The translations under genes and the position numbers were made by a program. Under the pieces are notes generated by a model. It was not told where the DNA came from and made no database searches. It saw only the letters and a program-made list of their open reading frames with translations. A stretch of 64,000 nt of DNA. Origin: Amycolatopsis sp. FBCC-B4732 (lineage in GTDB: Bacteria > Actinomycetota > Actinomycetes > Mycobacteriales > Pseudonocardiaceae). The stretch is taken from the NCBI RefSeq assembly GCF_023008405.1, contig NZ_CP095376.1, positions 1,636,001-1,700,000 of the forward strand, in the 5' to 3' direction. Below are positions 7,992 through 15,850 of the stretch, in pieces. Each line of letters begins with the position of its first letter. The first letter of the stretch is position 1.

Positions 7992-9626
7992 CTTACCATA
8001 ACCCCACCTGTGCGGATCGAGATTAGTCTCGATCCGCACTTGTCGTTTACCGGGGTGGTAGGTGGCCTGCAGCTGTAGCTGGCGGTACAGCTCCCGCTTA
8101 CGGACGGGGGCGGCCGTGGCCAGTACCTTCCGGATGTCACCGAGCCGTTCGACGAGTTCGCGGATCTGGTCCTTGGTCAGCCGCTGCTGCATCGGCTTGG
8201 CAGTGACGCGTGCCTTCGCTTCAGCTCGTCGAGCCTGGGTCTCGGCAATCCACCCGGTGACGAGCTGGGCATCGGCCCCGGCCTCGAGAGCGGCGCGGTG
8301 GCGTTCGAGCGCTCGGTCGCATTCCGCGATGACCTTCTCGGCTGCTGCAGTGGCGGGGTCGACGTCGAGGTCAGGTTGCGCGGCGCAGAGGGCGTCGATG
8401 GTGTCGTGGAGCCGGTGCGGGGCGAAGCTGGTCGCGAGCCAGTCGTCGATGGGGCCGAGAAGGTCACGCTCGGCGAGGTAGACGTTGCGTGGGTGCTCGG
8501 TCTTGTTGGCCAACCCGTATTCGATGGGGTAGCGGCAGCGGTAGAACGGCCGTTCATGGTTGCGCTGGCCCTGCATTCGGCGGCTGCAGACCCCGCAGTG
8601 GAGCAGACCGCTGAGAACGTAGGGATGGCGGGTGCGGGTCCGTTCCCGTGTCTTGCGGCCAGCACCCTTGGCGGCGGCGATCTCCTGGGCGCGCTGGAAG
8701 GTCTCGACGTCGATGATCGGTTCGTGGACGATTTGCTCGGAGAAGATCCACTTGTCGCGGGTGTTCCAGCGCATCTTGGTTTCGTGGCCGAGCCCGACGT
8801 CTTCAACGTCGATGAGGACTTCGTCTTTCCGTTGCTTGTTCCAGACCTGACGGCCGGTGTAGCGAGGGTTGGTCAGGATGACCCCGACCGCACCCTTGGC
8901 CCAGGCGACGCCGGTGCGGTGCCGGTTGCGGGCGGGGTCGTTGCCTGAGGGGGAGAGGATACCGTCGCGGGTGAGTGCCTCGGCGATGGCGAACTTCCCG
9001 CGGCCGGCGACGTACTCTGCATAGATCCGCTGCACGACAAGCGCGGTGACCGGGTCAGGTTCGAGCCGATGCAACCGTTTGCCTTCAGCAGCTTTAGCGG
9101 GATTGGGGTGGGGGCCGGCGTCGGCGAGCCGGTAGCCGTATGGCGGTCGGCCACCGAGGAAACGGCCTTCGACGGAGGCCTGGGCGGCCATGGCGGCGCG
9201 GACGCGGATCTTGATCCGGTTGCGTTCGCCCTTGCTCATCCCGCCGAAGACGGACATGACCAGGTCGTGGGCTTCGGACTCCGGCTCGATCGCCCCGCCG
9301 ACCTCGGGCACCCACAGTCCCACGCCGTAGTGGACGAGGACGGGGAAGGTGAGGCCATATTGGTTGCCGTAGAAAGCGCGTTGCGGTTCGCCGATGACTA
9401 CGGCGTCGAACCCGCGGTCGGCGCTGCGCATCGCCGCCAGCAGCCGGGTCGCCTCGGGCCGGCGCTTCCAGGGGATCGAGCGGGACTGCCCGACGTCGAA
9501 GAACTCGGCGACGATCTCACCGTGCTTGTCGATCAGCGCCTTGGCTCGGGCCAGCTGCCAGTTCCGCGATGCCTCTGGGTCTTGCTGGTCCTCAGTGGAG
9601 ACCCGGCCGTAGAACACGAACCTCAT
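7956..9626 (-). CDS. Large serine recombinase (integrase) of the integrated element
   Basis: 556 residues. The resolvase domain begins MRFVFYGRVSTEDQQ with nucleophile Ser10. It is followed by a recombinase domain (GRPPYGYRLADAG; RYTGRQVWNKQR), a zinc ribbon with cysteines in LHCGVCSRRM and RCRYP, and a coiled-coil-like region rich in Ala/Arg/Glu. The final residues are encoded by tRNA-Leu, as in integrases captured at their attachment site. The ATG at 9626 comes 2 bases after the stop of a small upstream ORF, implying coupled translation. Most large serine integrases target protein genes, so tRNA use is less common. Integration function is confident; activity untested. Confidence 0.94.
   Translation of the reverse strand: MRFVFYGRVSTEDQQDPEASRNWQLARAKALIDKHGEIVAEFFDVGQSRSIPWKRRPEATRLLAAMRSADRGFDAVVIGEPQRAFYGNQYGLTFPVLVHYGVGLWVPEVGGAIEPESEAHDLVMSVFGGMSKGERNRIKIRVRAAMAAQASVEGRFLGGRPPYGYRLADAGPHPNPAKAAEGKRLHRLEPDPVTALVVQRIYAEYVAGRGKFAIAEALTRDGILSPSGNDPARNRHRTGVAWAKGAVGVILTNPRYTGRQVWNKQRKDEVLIDVEDVGLGHETKMRWNTRDKWIFSEQIVHEPIIDVETFQRAQEIAAAKGAGRKTRERTRTRHPYVLSGLLHCGVCSRRMQGQRNHERPFYRCRYPIEYGLANKTEHPRNVYLAERDLLGPIDDWLATSFAPHRLHDTIDALCAAQPDLDVDPATAAAEKVIAECDRALERHRAALEAGADAQLVTGWIAETQARRAEAKARVTAKPMQQRLTKDQIRELVERLGDIRKVLATAAPVRKRELYRQLQLQATYHPGKRQVRIETNLDPHRWGYGKCPRGDLNPHAR
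8011..8038. terminator. Perfect 12-bp hairpin between tRNA-Leu and the integrase body
   Basis: TGCGGATCGAGA (8011-8022) pairs exactly with TCTCGATCCGCA (8027-8038) around loop TTAG. It lies 19 bases after the tRNA and is followed by CTTGTCGTTT, so it fits a tRNA terminator. It is also inside the integrase C-terminal codons on the other strand, so an additional role at the att site is possible. Confidence 0.6.
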
Positions 9627-9628
9627 GG

Positions 9629-9847
9629 TTACGCCGCCTTGTCCGCGTCGATAAGCAGCCGTAGGAGGGCGCCGGCCGCTCCCGTTGGCAACCGGTGCGG
9701 AAACGCAGGCAGCAGAACTGTCGGTGAAGCATCACTGCCCCGTCCACTCGACCGCGGCCGGCTACCAGCCGCCTCTCGCCGTGACGGAGGCCGCATACGG
9801 CAGGACTCCAGAGTGGATCGTGTCGTTGGCCTTGACGAATTGGTCAT
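9629..9847 (-). CDS. Small protein translated just upstream of the integrase
   Basis: 72 residues starting MTNSSRPTTRS and ending LLRLLIDADKAA. The ATG at 9847 has GGAG 8 bases upstream, and the stop is 2 bases before the integrase start, so the two reading frames are coupled. The C-terminal 30 residues look like a folded segment (VLLPAFPHRLPTGAAGALL); the N-terminus is Arg/Ser-rich. I do not recognise a family. A recombination directionality or expression-coupling role is only a guess from position. Confidence 0.6.
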   Translation of the reverse strand: MTNSSRPTTRSTLESCRMRPPSRREAAGSRPRSSGRGSDASPTVLLPAFPHRLPTGAAGALLRLLIDADKAA

Positions 9848-10522
9848 ATCGTTTCTCCTGCGGCGCGGCGCTGATCGGCGTGCACGGGTCGTCTACGACA
9901 CCGTTATAGCCATCGGAGGGCAAGTACCCGAACGGGGCGGCTTGGACAATGTCCGTACGCGACTAACTCCGCCAGCTAGTTGCCGGGGAGACAGTGAGGC
10001 GTCGCGGCTCACCCACCGTCTCCGTAGAAAGTTTGGCCCGCGGGTCGGAGCGCAGGTGCAGGCCAGCGCGAACGGCAGTGGTTGCCTCCTGTTTGTAGCC
10101 GGCGATTAGTCAGGGAAGTCGTCGTCTCTGTGGATCTACACGATCGTGAAGGTCCATTACGCGTACTCGGCGCGTTACCGCTGGTCGCGATGGCCGTCGA
10201 GAGTCATGACACGCGGCAAACGGTTGCCATTCAGGAAGGCAACTGCATCCGCAACGCTTCGTCATTGACCGCGTGCCTCTGCCCAGAACACCACCGCTGA
10301 CCCGGGAGTTGGACACGGGCTGTGACGACGTGCGAGGCCAAGAGCTGCGCACGCACAGACAGAGGCCTACCCGTCGTTGTGGGCCGCCAAGAGTCCCGAC
10401 ATAGCGGATTCACATTGCAACCAACGCCTACAACACGCTCTTGGCCGCCTTGGAGACACGTGCAGCCCTGCCTCTGTAGTGTCTTCGACAAAGACTTGAT
10501 GCTGAGGGGTGGGCAGGTTCTA
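9848..10522. other. 675-base region without a recognised gene
   Basis: It separates the integrase operon from the divergent restriction gene. Several open frames exist but none has protein-like composition or a ribosome site. It must hold the promoters for both flanking genes. Confidence 0.5.
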
Positions 10523-11242
10523 GTGGACGCCGCGACACGAGCACGGATCGACAAGGCCTTGCAACTGTGGGTGAGTGTGCGTGCGGAGCAAGCGGAACGC
10601 TCGTCCGCTCGTGGGACCCCTCAACAGGGGCGTCGCTCCTCAGTCACTGGAGGGCGGCACCTAGAGGGAGTCTGTGACCTCGTGGTGGAGGAGCTGGAAG
10701 CCACGGGTGCCCAAGATCTGGAGCTCCGCCGGAACAAGGGTGCCACCTTGGCTGGCTACTATCGGCCGACCAAGAGCTGGGATCTCCTTGTCCTTCAGCA
10801 CGGCTCGCCTGTCCTGGCGGTGGAGTTCAAGTCGATGAGCGGAAGCGAGGGCAAGAACCTCAACAACCGTGCAGACGAAGTCTTCGGCATTGCCGAGGAT
10901 GCGAGGCAAGCTGAGGCGCACGGCTTGCTCCCGCCTAACCTGCGTCGCGCCTACATCTTCGTGATGGGGATCAATGCCGACAGCACGCGTCCCATCGGCC
11001 TGAGCGCAGCCCACGGGCATGTGGATGAGGCGTTCAACGAGGTGTCGTACCTTGGTCGGATGGCTACGATGTGTCACCGGATGCGGGAGACAGGTCTCTA
11101 TCATCTCACGTGGGCAGTTGGGGTCCATGAGGATGTCTTCGACTGGGACGAGCCGAACCCGCAGGTAGGATGGGATCGGTTCGCCGACGACTTGCACCGG
11201 GCATTTGCCCGAGGTGAGGCGACCAAGGCGACTCATCCGTAA
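10523..11242 (+). CDS. PaeR7I/XhoI-family type II restriction endonuclease (copy 1)
   Basis: 239 residues from GTG 10523 (GGCAGG lies 5 bases upstream), close to the length of PaeR7I and XhoI. Motif GYYRPTKSWDLLV with Asp87 and VEFKS with Glu101-x-Lys103 form the PD-(D/E)xK nuclease core, followed by the family signature NLNNRADEVFGIAEDA. The start is chosen because residues 1-50 align without gaps with the second PaeR7I-type protein at 13954. PaeR7I and XhoI cut C^TCGAG; this specificity is inferred. The gene precedes the methylase on the same strand with an 81-base gap. Confidence 0.88.
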   Translation: MDAATRARIDKALQLWVSVRAEQAERSSARGTPQQGRRSSVTGGRHLEGVCDLVVEELEATGAQDLELRRNKGATLAGYYRPTKSWDLLVLQHGSPVLAVEFKSMSGSEGKNLNNRADEVFGIAEDARQAEAHGLLPPNLRRAYIFVMGINADSTRPIGLSAAHGHVDEAFNEVSYLGRMATMCHRMRETGLYHLTWAVGVHEDVFDWDEPNPQVGWDRFADDLHRAFARGEATKATHP

Positions 11243-11323
11243 AGCTGGTGACTTTATGTAATCTTCGCGCAGTCCTGGCGTGGCGTCCCAGCGCCTGGTC
11301 GGCGCCGCGTACAGTGCAAGCTT

Positions 11324-13030
11324 GTGTCCCATGACGTCGCGTTGAAGATCGCTCCCGTCGAGTACGGCGAGGTATTTACCCGTGAGTGGGTTGCTCAGAC
11401 CATGCTCGATCTGGTCGGTTACACTGCCGCCAAAGATCTCGTACACCTGAGACTCGTCGAGCCGTCCTGCGGTAGCGGTGCCTTCCTGTTGCCGGCAATC
11501 TCGCGTCTTCTGCGCAGCTTGGACCGGTCTGATGGGTGGGAAGATGAACAGGCGCTCGAGGATGCTATCCGCGCGTATGACCTGCAGCAGTCAAACGTGG
11601 AGCACTGTCAGGTCGCGGCTCAGGCATTGCTGGAGCAACATGGGGTTGACGTAGGACGTGCTCGGCGACTGAGTCGGCTCTGGGTTCAACGACAGGACTA
11701 CCTCCTTTCGGCTGATGTTGAGCCAAATTTGTTTGTTGATGAAGTTCCTTCCAGTGAAGTTGACGTAGTAATCGGCAATCCACCCTACATTCGGCTAGAG
11801 GATGTGGCTGATGATTTAACCGCTGCGTACAGGCTTAGGTGGAAGACAATGTCCGGCCGAGCTGACATCTATGTTGGTTTCTTTGAGAGAGCACTTCGCT
11901 CCTTGAGGCCCGGTGGACGATTGGCTTTCATTTGTGCGGACCGGTGGATGCGTAATCAATATGGTTCCGCCCTGCGGCAATTTGTCGGTCAACGTTACAG
12001 TGTAGACTGCGTTTGGACTATGCACGACGTCGACGCATTTGAGTCCGTGGTCGCGGCTTATCCTGCAATTACGCTGTTGAGTCGGCGGCCTCAAGGTTTG
12101 GCTGTCGTTGCCGATACAACAAGTTCCTTCGGAGAAGAATCGGCGGCCGAGCTTGCGGCATGGTCTATGGATGAGCAAGCGGTGCCGATAGATGAGCAAT
12201 CGGCGTCGACTTCTGGTGTTGGATATCAGGCGTACCGGTTGCCGCACTGGTTCCCGGGTGACGAGATGTGGCCATCGGGTAGTCCTGCAAGGTTGGCTTT
12301 AATTGAACATCTCAATGATAATTTTCGGTCCTTACATGACCCGGCTGGTGGAACTAGGGTTGGAATAGGCATCGCTACTGGTGCTGACAAAGTATATGTG
12401 ACTGCCGAAGACGATCTTGTTGAGACCGATAGGCTCTTGCCGCTTGCTATGTCGGCAGATACTCGCACCGGAAAGTTTCAGTGGAGTGGCAATTACCTGG
12501 TCAATCCTTGGGATGAGGAGGGTGGCCTTGTAGACTTATCGAGGTACCCACGACTGGAAGATTACTACGCTCGAAATATTGATAGCCTCGTGGGGCGCCA
12601 CACTGCTAAGTCCAAGCCTAGGCAGTGGTATCGAACAATTGACAAGGTCAACAATGACTTGATCGCTAAGCCAAAGTTATTGATTCAAGATATGCGTACG
12701 ACGATCAATCCGGTGTGGGAGCCGGGCGGCCACTATCCTCATCACAATCTCTACTTCGTGGTGTCTGATCAGTGGGATCTGAAGGTTCTTGGAGGTATTC
12801 TGCTGTCGCGTATCGCGCAGGCTTTTATTGAAGCTTACTGCGTCCGGATGCGCGGGAACACTCTGCGCTTTCAGGCTCAGTATCTTAAGCGGATCAGGCT
12901 GCCGGAATTTGATACGTTGGAAGCTGACGTTAAGGAATCCCTCGTCGAAGCGTTCGATGCGCGCGACGTTGAGAAGGCGACCGAGGCGGCTCTGCGTGCA
13001 TACAAACTGGATCGAAATGTCTTGGATTAA
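11324..13030 (+). CDS. N6-adenine DNA methyltransferase of the PaeR7I/XhoI-like system
   Basis: 568 residues. SAM-binding motif I is EPSCGSGAFLLPA (about 49-61) and the catalytic motif IV is VIGNPPYIRLED, typical of gamma-type adenine methylases. GRADIYVGFFERAL and GGRLAFICADRWMRNQYG follow, with a C-terminal target-recognition region. Size is close to M.PaeR7I. Base composition is clearly more AT-rich than the chromosome (from about 11,700 on), which points to transfer. It starts at GTG 11324. It lies between two different PaeR7I-family nucleases and presumably protects their shared target adenine. Confidence 0.9.
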   Translation: MSHDVALKIAPVEYGEVFTREWVAQTMLDLVGYTAAKDLVHLRLVEPSCGSGAFLLPAISRLLRSLDRSDGWEDEQALEDAIRAYDLQQSNVEHCQVAAQALLEQHGVDVGRARRLSRLWVQRQDYLLSADVEPNLFVDEVPSSEVDVVIGNPPYIRLEDVADDLTAAYRLRWKTMSGRADIYVGFFERALRSLRPGGRLAFICADRWMRNQYGSALRQFVGQRYSVDCVWTMHDVDAFESVVAAYPAITLLSRRPQGLAVVADTTSSFGEESAAELAAWSMDEQAVPIDEQSASTSGVGYQAYRLPHWFPGDEMWPSGSPARLALIEHLNDNFRSLHDPAGGTRVGIGIATGADKVYVTAEDDLVETDRLLPLAMSADTRTGKFQWSGNYLVNPWDEEGGLVDLSRYPRLEDYYARNIDSLVGRHTAKSKPRQWYRTIDKVNNDLIAKPKLLIQDMRTTINPVWEPGGHYPHHNLYFVVSDQWDLKVLGGILLSRIAQAFIEAYCVRMRGNTLRFQAQYLKRIRLPEFDTLEADVKESLVEAFDARDVEKATEAALRAYKLDRNVLD

Positions 13031-13057
13031 GTGCAATGTCTTATGGGCGTGCGCTGG

Positions 13058-13954
13058 TTACTCGAAGTCGTACAGGGTTGGGGTACTCCTGTCTGGATGT
13101 GTCCTGAAGAAAGCTCTCTTATGTCCCGGAGGGTAGTGTTTCCTGATGACTGCCGAGAAAGATTCAATAAAAGCTTCATAGCCGCCTGCTTCTGGATCTA
13201 GCTCTCTGAAGCCAAAAGCGTGATCGTGACTAAGATTTTGGAACTTCTTGGCCAGGTAGGGGCACGTATCTTGCGGGCAGTGTGGCCTCGACGTGGTAAC
13301 CGCCCACGTGGAGTCATACATTTGTTCTTCGACTAAGCGTTGGCAGAGAATTCGAACTCGATCCTGGTAAGAGCTTGATTCGTAAACAGAGTCCTTGGGG
13401 TGGAACATTTGCCCAGGCCTTGCTCTGCTGCGCTCGCGTGAGGCCGGATCATCTTCGATGATGTAGACGTAACCTGTCCATGGCTTGTCAGGCAGTAGAC
13501 CTCTTTCGACGGCCTTTGTCAGGTCGGTTGCCGTGCCGATTGCTTCTTCGGCTCTATTGTTAGCATTGTTTCCATAGGATGGGCCCAATTGACTTTTGAG
13601 TTCGATAGCCACCACGGGTTTTCCGTCGGCGCGAACTACAACGTCCCACATTTTTGTTGGTCGATAGAAGCCGGGAAGAGTGAAGCCAGGTGATATCTGT
13701 CCGGGCGTGAAAGCGCCGCTATCCACGACGTCCTTTGGTGCTTTGTAGTAAACCTCAGTTGGTGGGGCGCCGGCTGCGATGCATGCCTGGGCAAGCATGT
13801 GAGCGACATGATCAAGGTGGCCGCCTCCCGTGACCCCAGCCCGTTCGCCGGGCTCGTTCACGCCACGACTGTTCTGGTCATCGCGTGCCTTGCTGCGTAC
13901 CTCCCAGTACTTGAGCATTGCTGCTGCTACCTCAACACGCTGCTCTGGTGTCAC
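13058..13954 (-). CDS. Second PaeR7I/XhoI-family restriction endonuclease, convergent to the methylase
   Basis: 298 residues from GTG 13954. It shares with copy 1 the block VTGGxHL (41-47), GFYRPTKMWDVVV with Asp104, VAIELKS with Glu118-x-Lys120, and NNANNRAEEAIGTATDL. It differs strongly elsewhere: a longer middle insert (VYYKAPKDVVDSGAF region) and a C-terminal extension of about 50 residues ending TLYDFE. It is a diverged paralogue, not a recent duplicate. All catalytic residues are present. It is AT-rich like the methylase. Transcribed convergently, 27 bases from the methylase stop, so it must have its own promoter. Confidence 0.85.
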   Translation of the reverse strand: MTPEQRVEVAAAMLKYWEVRSKARDDQNSRGVNEPGERAGVTGGGHLDHVAHMLAQACIAAGAPPTEVYYKAPKDVVDSGAFTPGQISPGFTLPGFYRPTKMWDVVVRADGKPVVAIELKSQLGPSYGNNANNRAEEAIGTATDLTKAVERGLLPDKPWTGYVYIIEDDPASRERSRARPGQMFHPKDSVYESSSYQDRVRILCQRLVEEQMYDSTWAVTTSRPHCPQDTCPYLAKKFQNLSHDHAFGFRELDPEAGGYEAFIESFSAVIRKHYPPGHKRAFFRTHPDRSTPTLYDFE

Positions 13955-14329
13955 GCTCGGACCATCCCCAAGGTCTGCCGCCGGTGATTAGACAACTCTA
14001 CCGAAAGCTGATCGTGTTCGAGGCCTGTTGGCGCAGAGTCTGGAGCAACCGTCGACCGGCATCGGACCCGGCTCACCGGAAAGCGCACCATATGACAGGT
14101 GCACGAAGTCGGCCGGGAACGGACGTTCATTACATCTCATGTCCTCGCCGGACTGTGATCGCCGCTGGATAGCAGTCGCGGAATCTGCGCGATCGGCGGC
14201 ATAGCGGACGTCTGCGGCCCGCTGGCTTTTGGCTTGACGCTCGTCGGCTGCCGATGCGTACGGTCGTCGGATGACCGTCAGAGGCAGTGCCCATCCGGAA
14301 TCCGGCGGTCCGAGTCCCGCTGACGGGCA
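13955..14329. other. 375-base gap with no recognised gene
   Basis: It lies upstream of the second restriction gene and downstream of the helicase/PLD operon. No convincing reading frame is seen. It presumably contains the restriction-gene promoter and the operon terminator. Confidence 0.45.
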
Positions 14330-15850
14330 CTATCCGGGTGGGTCCGGAGTTGCCCGGACAAGCTGGGCGCCGGGGCCACACACGATCAGCTGGACGCCTC
14401 TGCGACCGACGTCGCCGCCCGCCGGGTCCGGGACGTACAGGCCAACGGCGGCGTCGGAGGCCTGTACGTCGTCCATGGCCAGGCACTCCTCGTCGACGAG
14501 CAGTTCGGCTGTGGTTGCCGTAACGTTCACTGCGGCGTCCAACGAGAGAGCGGCGCGCTCTTCGACTTTGTCGGCAAGATGCCGCCATCTAAGCGGTTCG
14601 CCCGTGAAGTCGTCGCCGCTGCGGCCAGTCCACAGTGAGGCGACGGCGCGGGCGAGGTCAGCACATAATGCGGGCGAAAGGACCCTTACGCCCGCGGACT
14701 GGGAGCTTCCTTCCGTCTGGCCGACCCACGCGTGGCTGGTCACGACGCCGACGAGCTGGCCGGGCGCACTGTCCCATAGCAGCAGGCTGGCGCCACTGCC
14801 CGTGACACGGGTCCGCAGTAGCGCCCGACCATGACGGGCGTCGGCGCCGTAACCGATGCGGTTTGCGATGGCCTTTAGGTCGGCTGGGTCCCCGTCGGTG
14901 GAGCCGATCAGCAGGTCTACGCGTACGCCCCGAGCCACGGCGTCGGCGCAGCCAGCGGCCAGGGCCTCAAAGACTTCCGACCCGTCGAGACGGGGAATGG
15001 CCAAAGCGACGCTGGTCTGTGCCGACTGGAGTGCCTGGGCTAGAGCGGTGGCGTGCGCATGCCCGCCGCGCAGCACGTCGTCGGCGGCGAGCAGCACGCT
15101 GGTGCCGCGTTGGTGCACCCGTTCGTCGTTGGTCACGCCCAGAAAGCGGCGGCGCGCCGGGCGGCCTGTCCCGCGCGGTGTTGCAGGCGTGCGGGGGAAA
15201 CGGGCGACCGCTGCGGCGGCTGCGGCCAGGGCCGGGGCTGTAAGAGCGTGGCGCCACGGCGGCGGCAGGCCGAGTACCTGCTTGGCATCGATGTCGACGT
15301 CGAGGGGGAGCCAGTGCGCGTCGCGGCTGATCTCCTCGATTCGGCCGATTCGGCGCACCCATTCACCGGCTTCACGATGCAAGAGCTTCTGGACCTGTGC
15401 CTCGTCGACAGAGTCACGCACGACCCTTGTCCCGATCCTGGAGGCGGCGTCCCAGACTTCGGTCAGGTCGTCGCGACGGTAGGGCCGAGCCTCGGACTGC
15501 CGGGCGACCTGACCGGAGTGACGCTCCATCACCACGATGCCGGGGCGGGCTGTCTCGACAATCACTGACACGGGCTCGCGGTTTCCAGTGGCGGCCACGT
15601 GGCCAGCTCCGGTGAGTACGAACGACGCTTGCGGCCCTCCTTGAACGGCGACCCAGCCAGCGTTGACGAGCGTAACGACGGCCTGGACGAGAAGCCTGTC
15701 GTGCACCCGGAAAGCCTCGGCGAGCGAACGCAGGGTCGCGCCGCCGTCGGCGATGGCGTTAAGCACCATGTGCTCAAGGCGGCTGTAGGGCTTGCCGCGG
15801 GCGAGGTCGTATGGGACGCGAAACTTACTCACTGGCAACAGGACGATCAT
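14330..15850 (-). CDS. PLD-like partner protein of the Mokosh-type system (MkoB-like)
   Basis: 506 residues beginning MIVLLPVSKFRVPYDLARG. The start is fixed by an ATGA overlap with the helicase stop (15847-15850). N-terminal residues 20-90 look like a winged helix (GATLRSLAEAFRVHDRLL). About 280-430 resembles a phospholipase D/nuclease half: TSVALAIPRLDGSEVFEAL, GVRVDLLIGSTDG, ASLLLWDS, VVTSHAWVG. The expected HxKxxxxD motif is not visible; the corresponding segment reads GSGASLLLWD, so the active site looks degenerate or unusual. Together with its partner this resembles type I Mokosh phage defence. The system assignment rests on architecture, not on a search. Confidence 0.72.
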   Translation of the reverse strand: MIVLLPVSKFRVPYDLARGKPYSRLEHMVLNAIADGGATLRSLAEAFRVHDRLLVQAVVTLVNAGWVAVQGGPQASFVLTGAGHVAATGNREPVSVIVETARPGIVVMERHSGQVARQSEARPYRRDDLTEVWDAASRIGTRVVRDSVDEAQVQKLLHREAGEWVRRIGRIEEISRDAHWLPLDVDIDAKQVLGLPPPWRHALTAPALAAAAAAVARFPRTPATPRGTGRPARRRFLGVTNDERVHQRGTSVLLAADDVLRGGHAHATALAQALQSAQTSVALAIPRLDGSEVFEALAAGCADAVARGVRVDLLIGSTDGDPADLKAIANRIGYGADARHGRALLRTRVTGSGASLLLWDSAPGQLVGVVTSHAWVGQTEGSSQSAGVRVLSPALCADLARAVASLWTGRSGDDFTGEPLRWRHLADKVEERAALSLDAAVNVTATTAELLVDEECLAMDDVQASDAAVGLYVPDPAGGDVGRRGVQLIVCGPGAQLVRATPDPPG

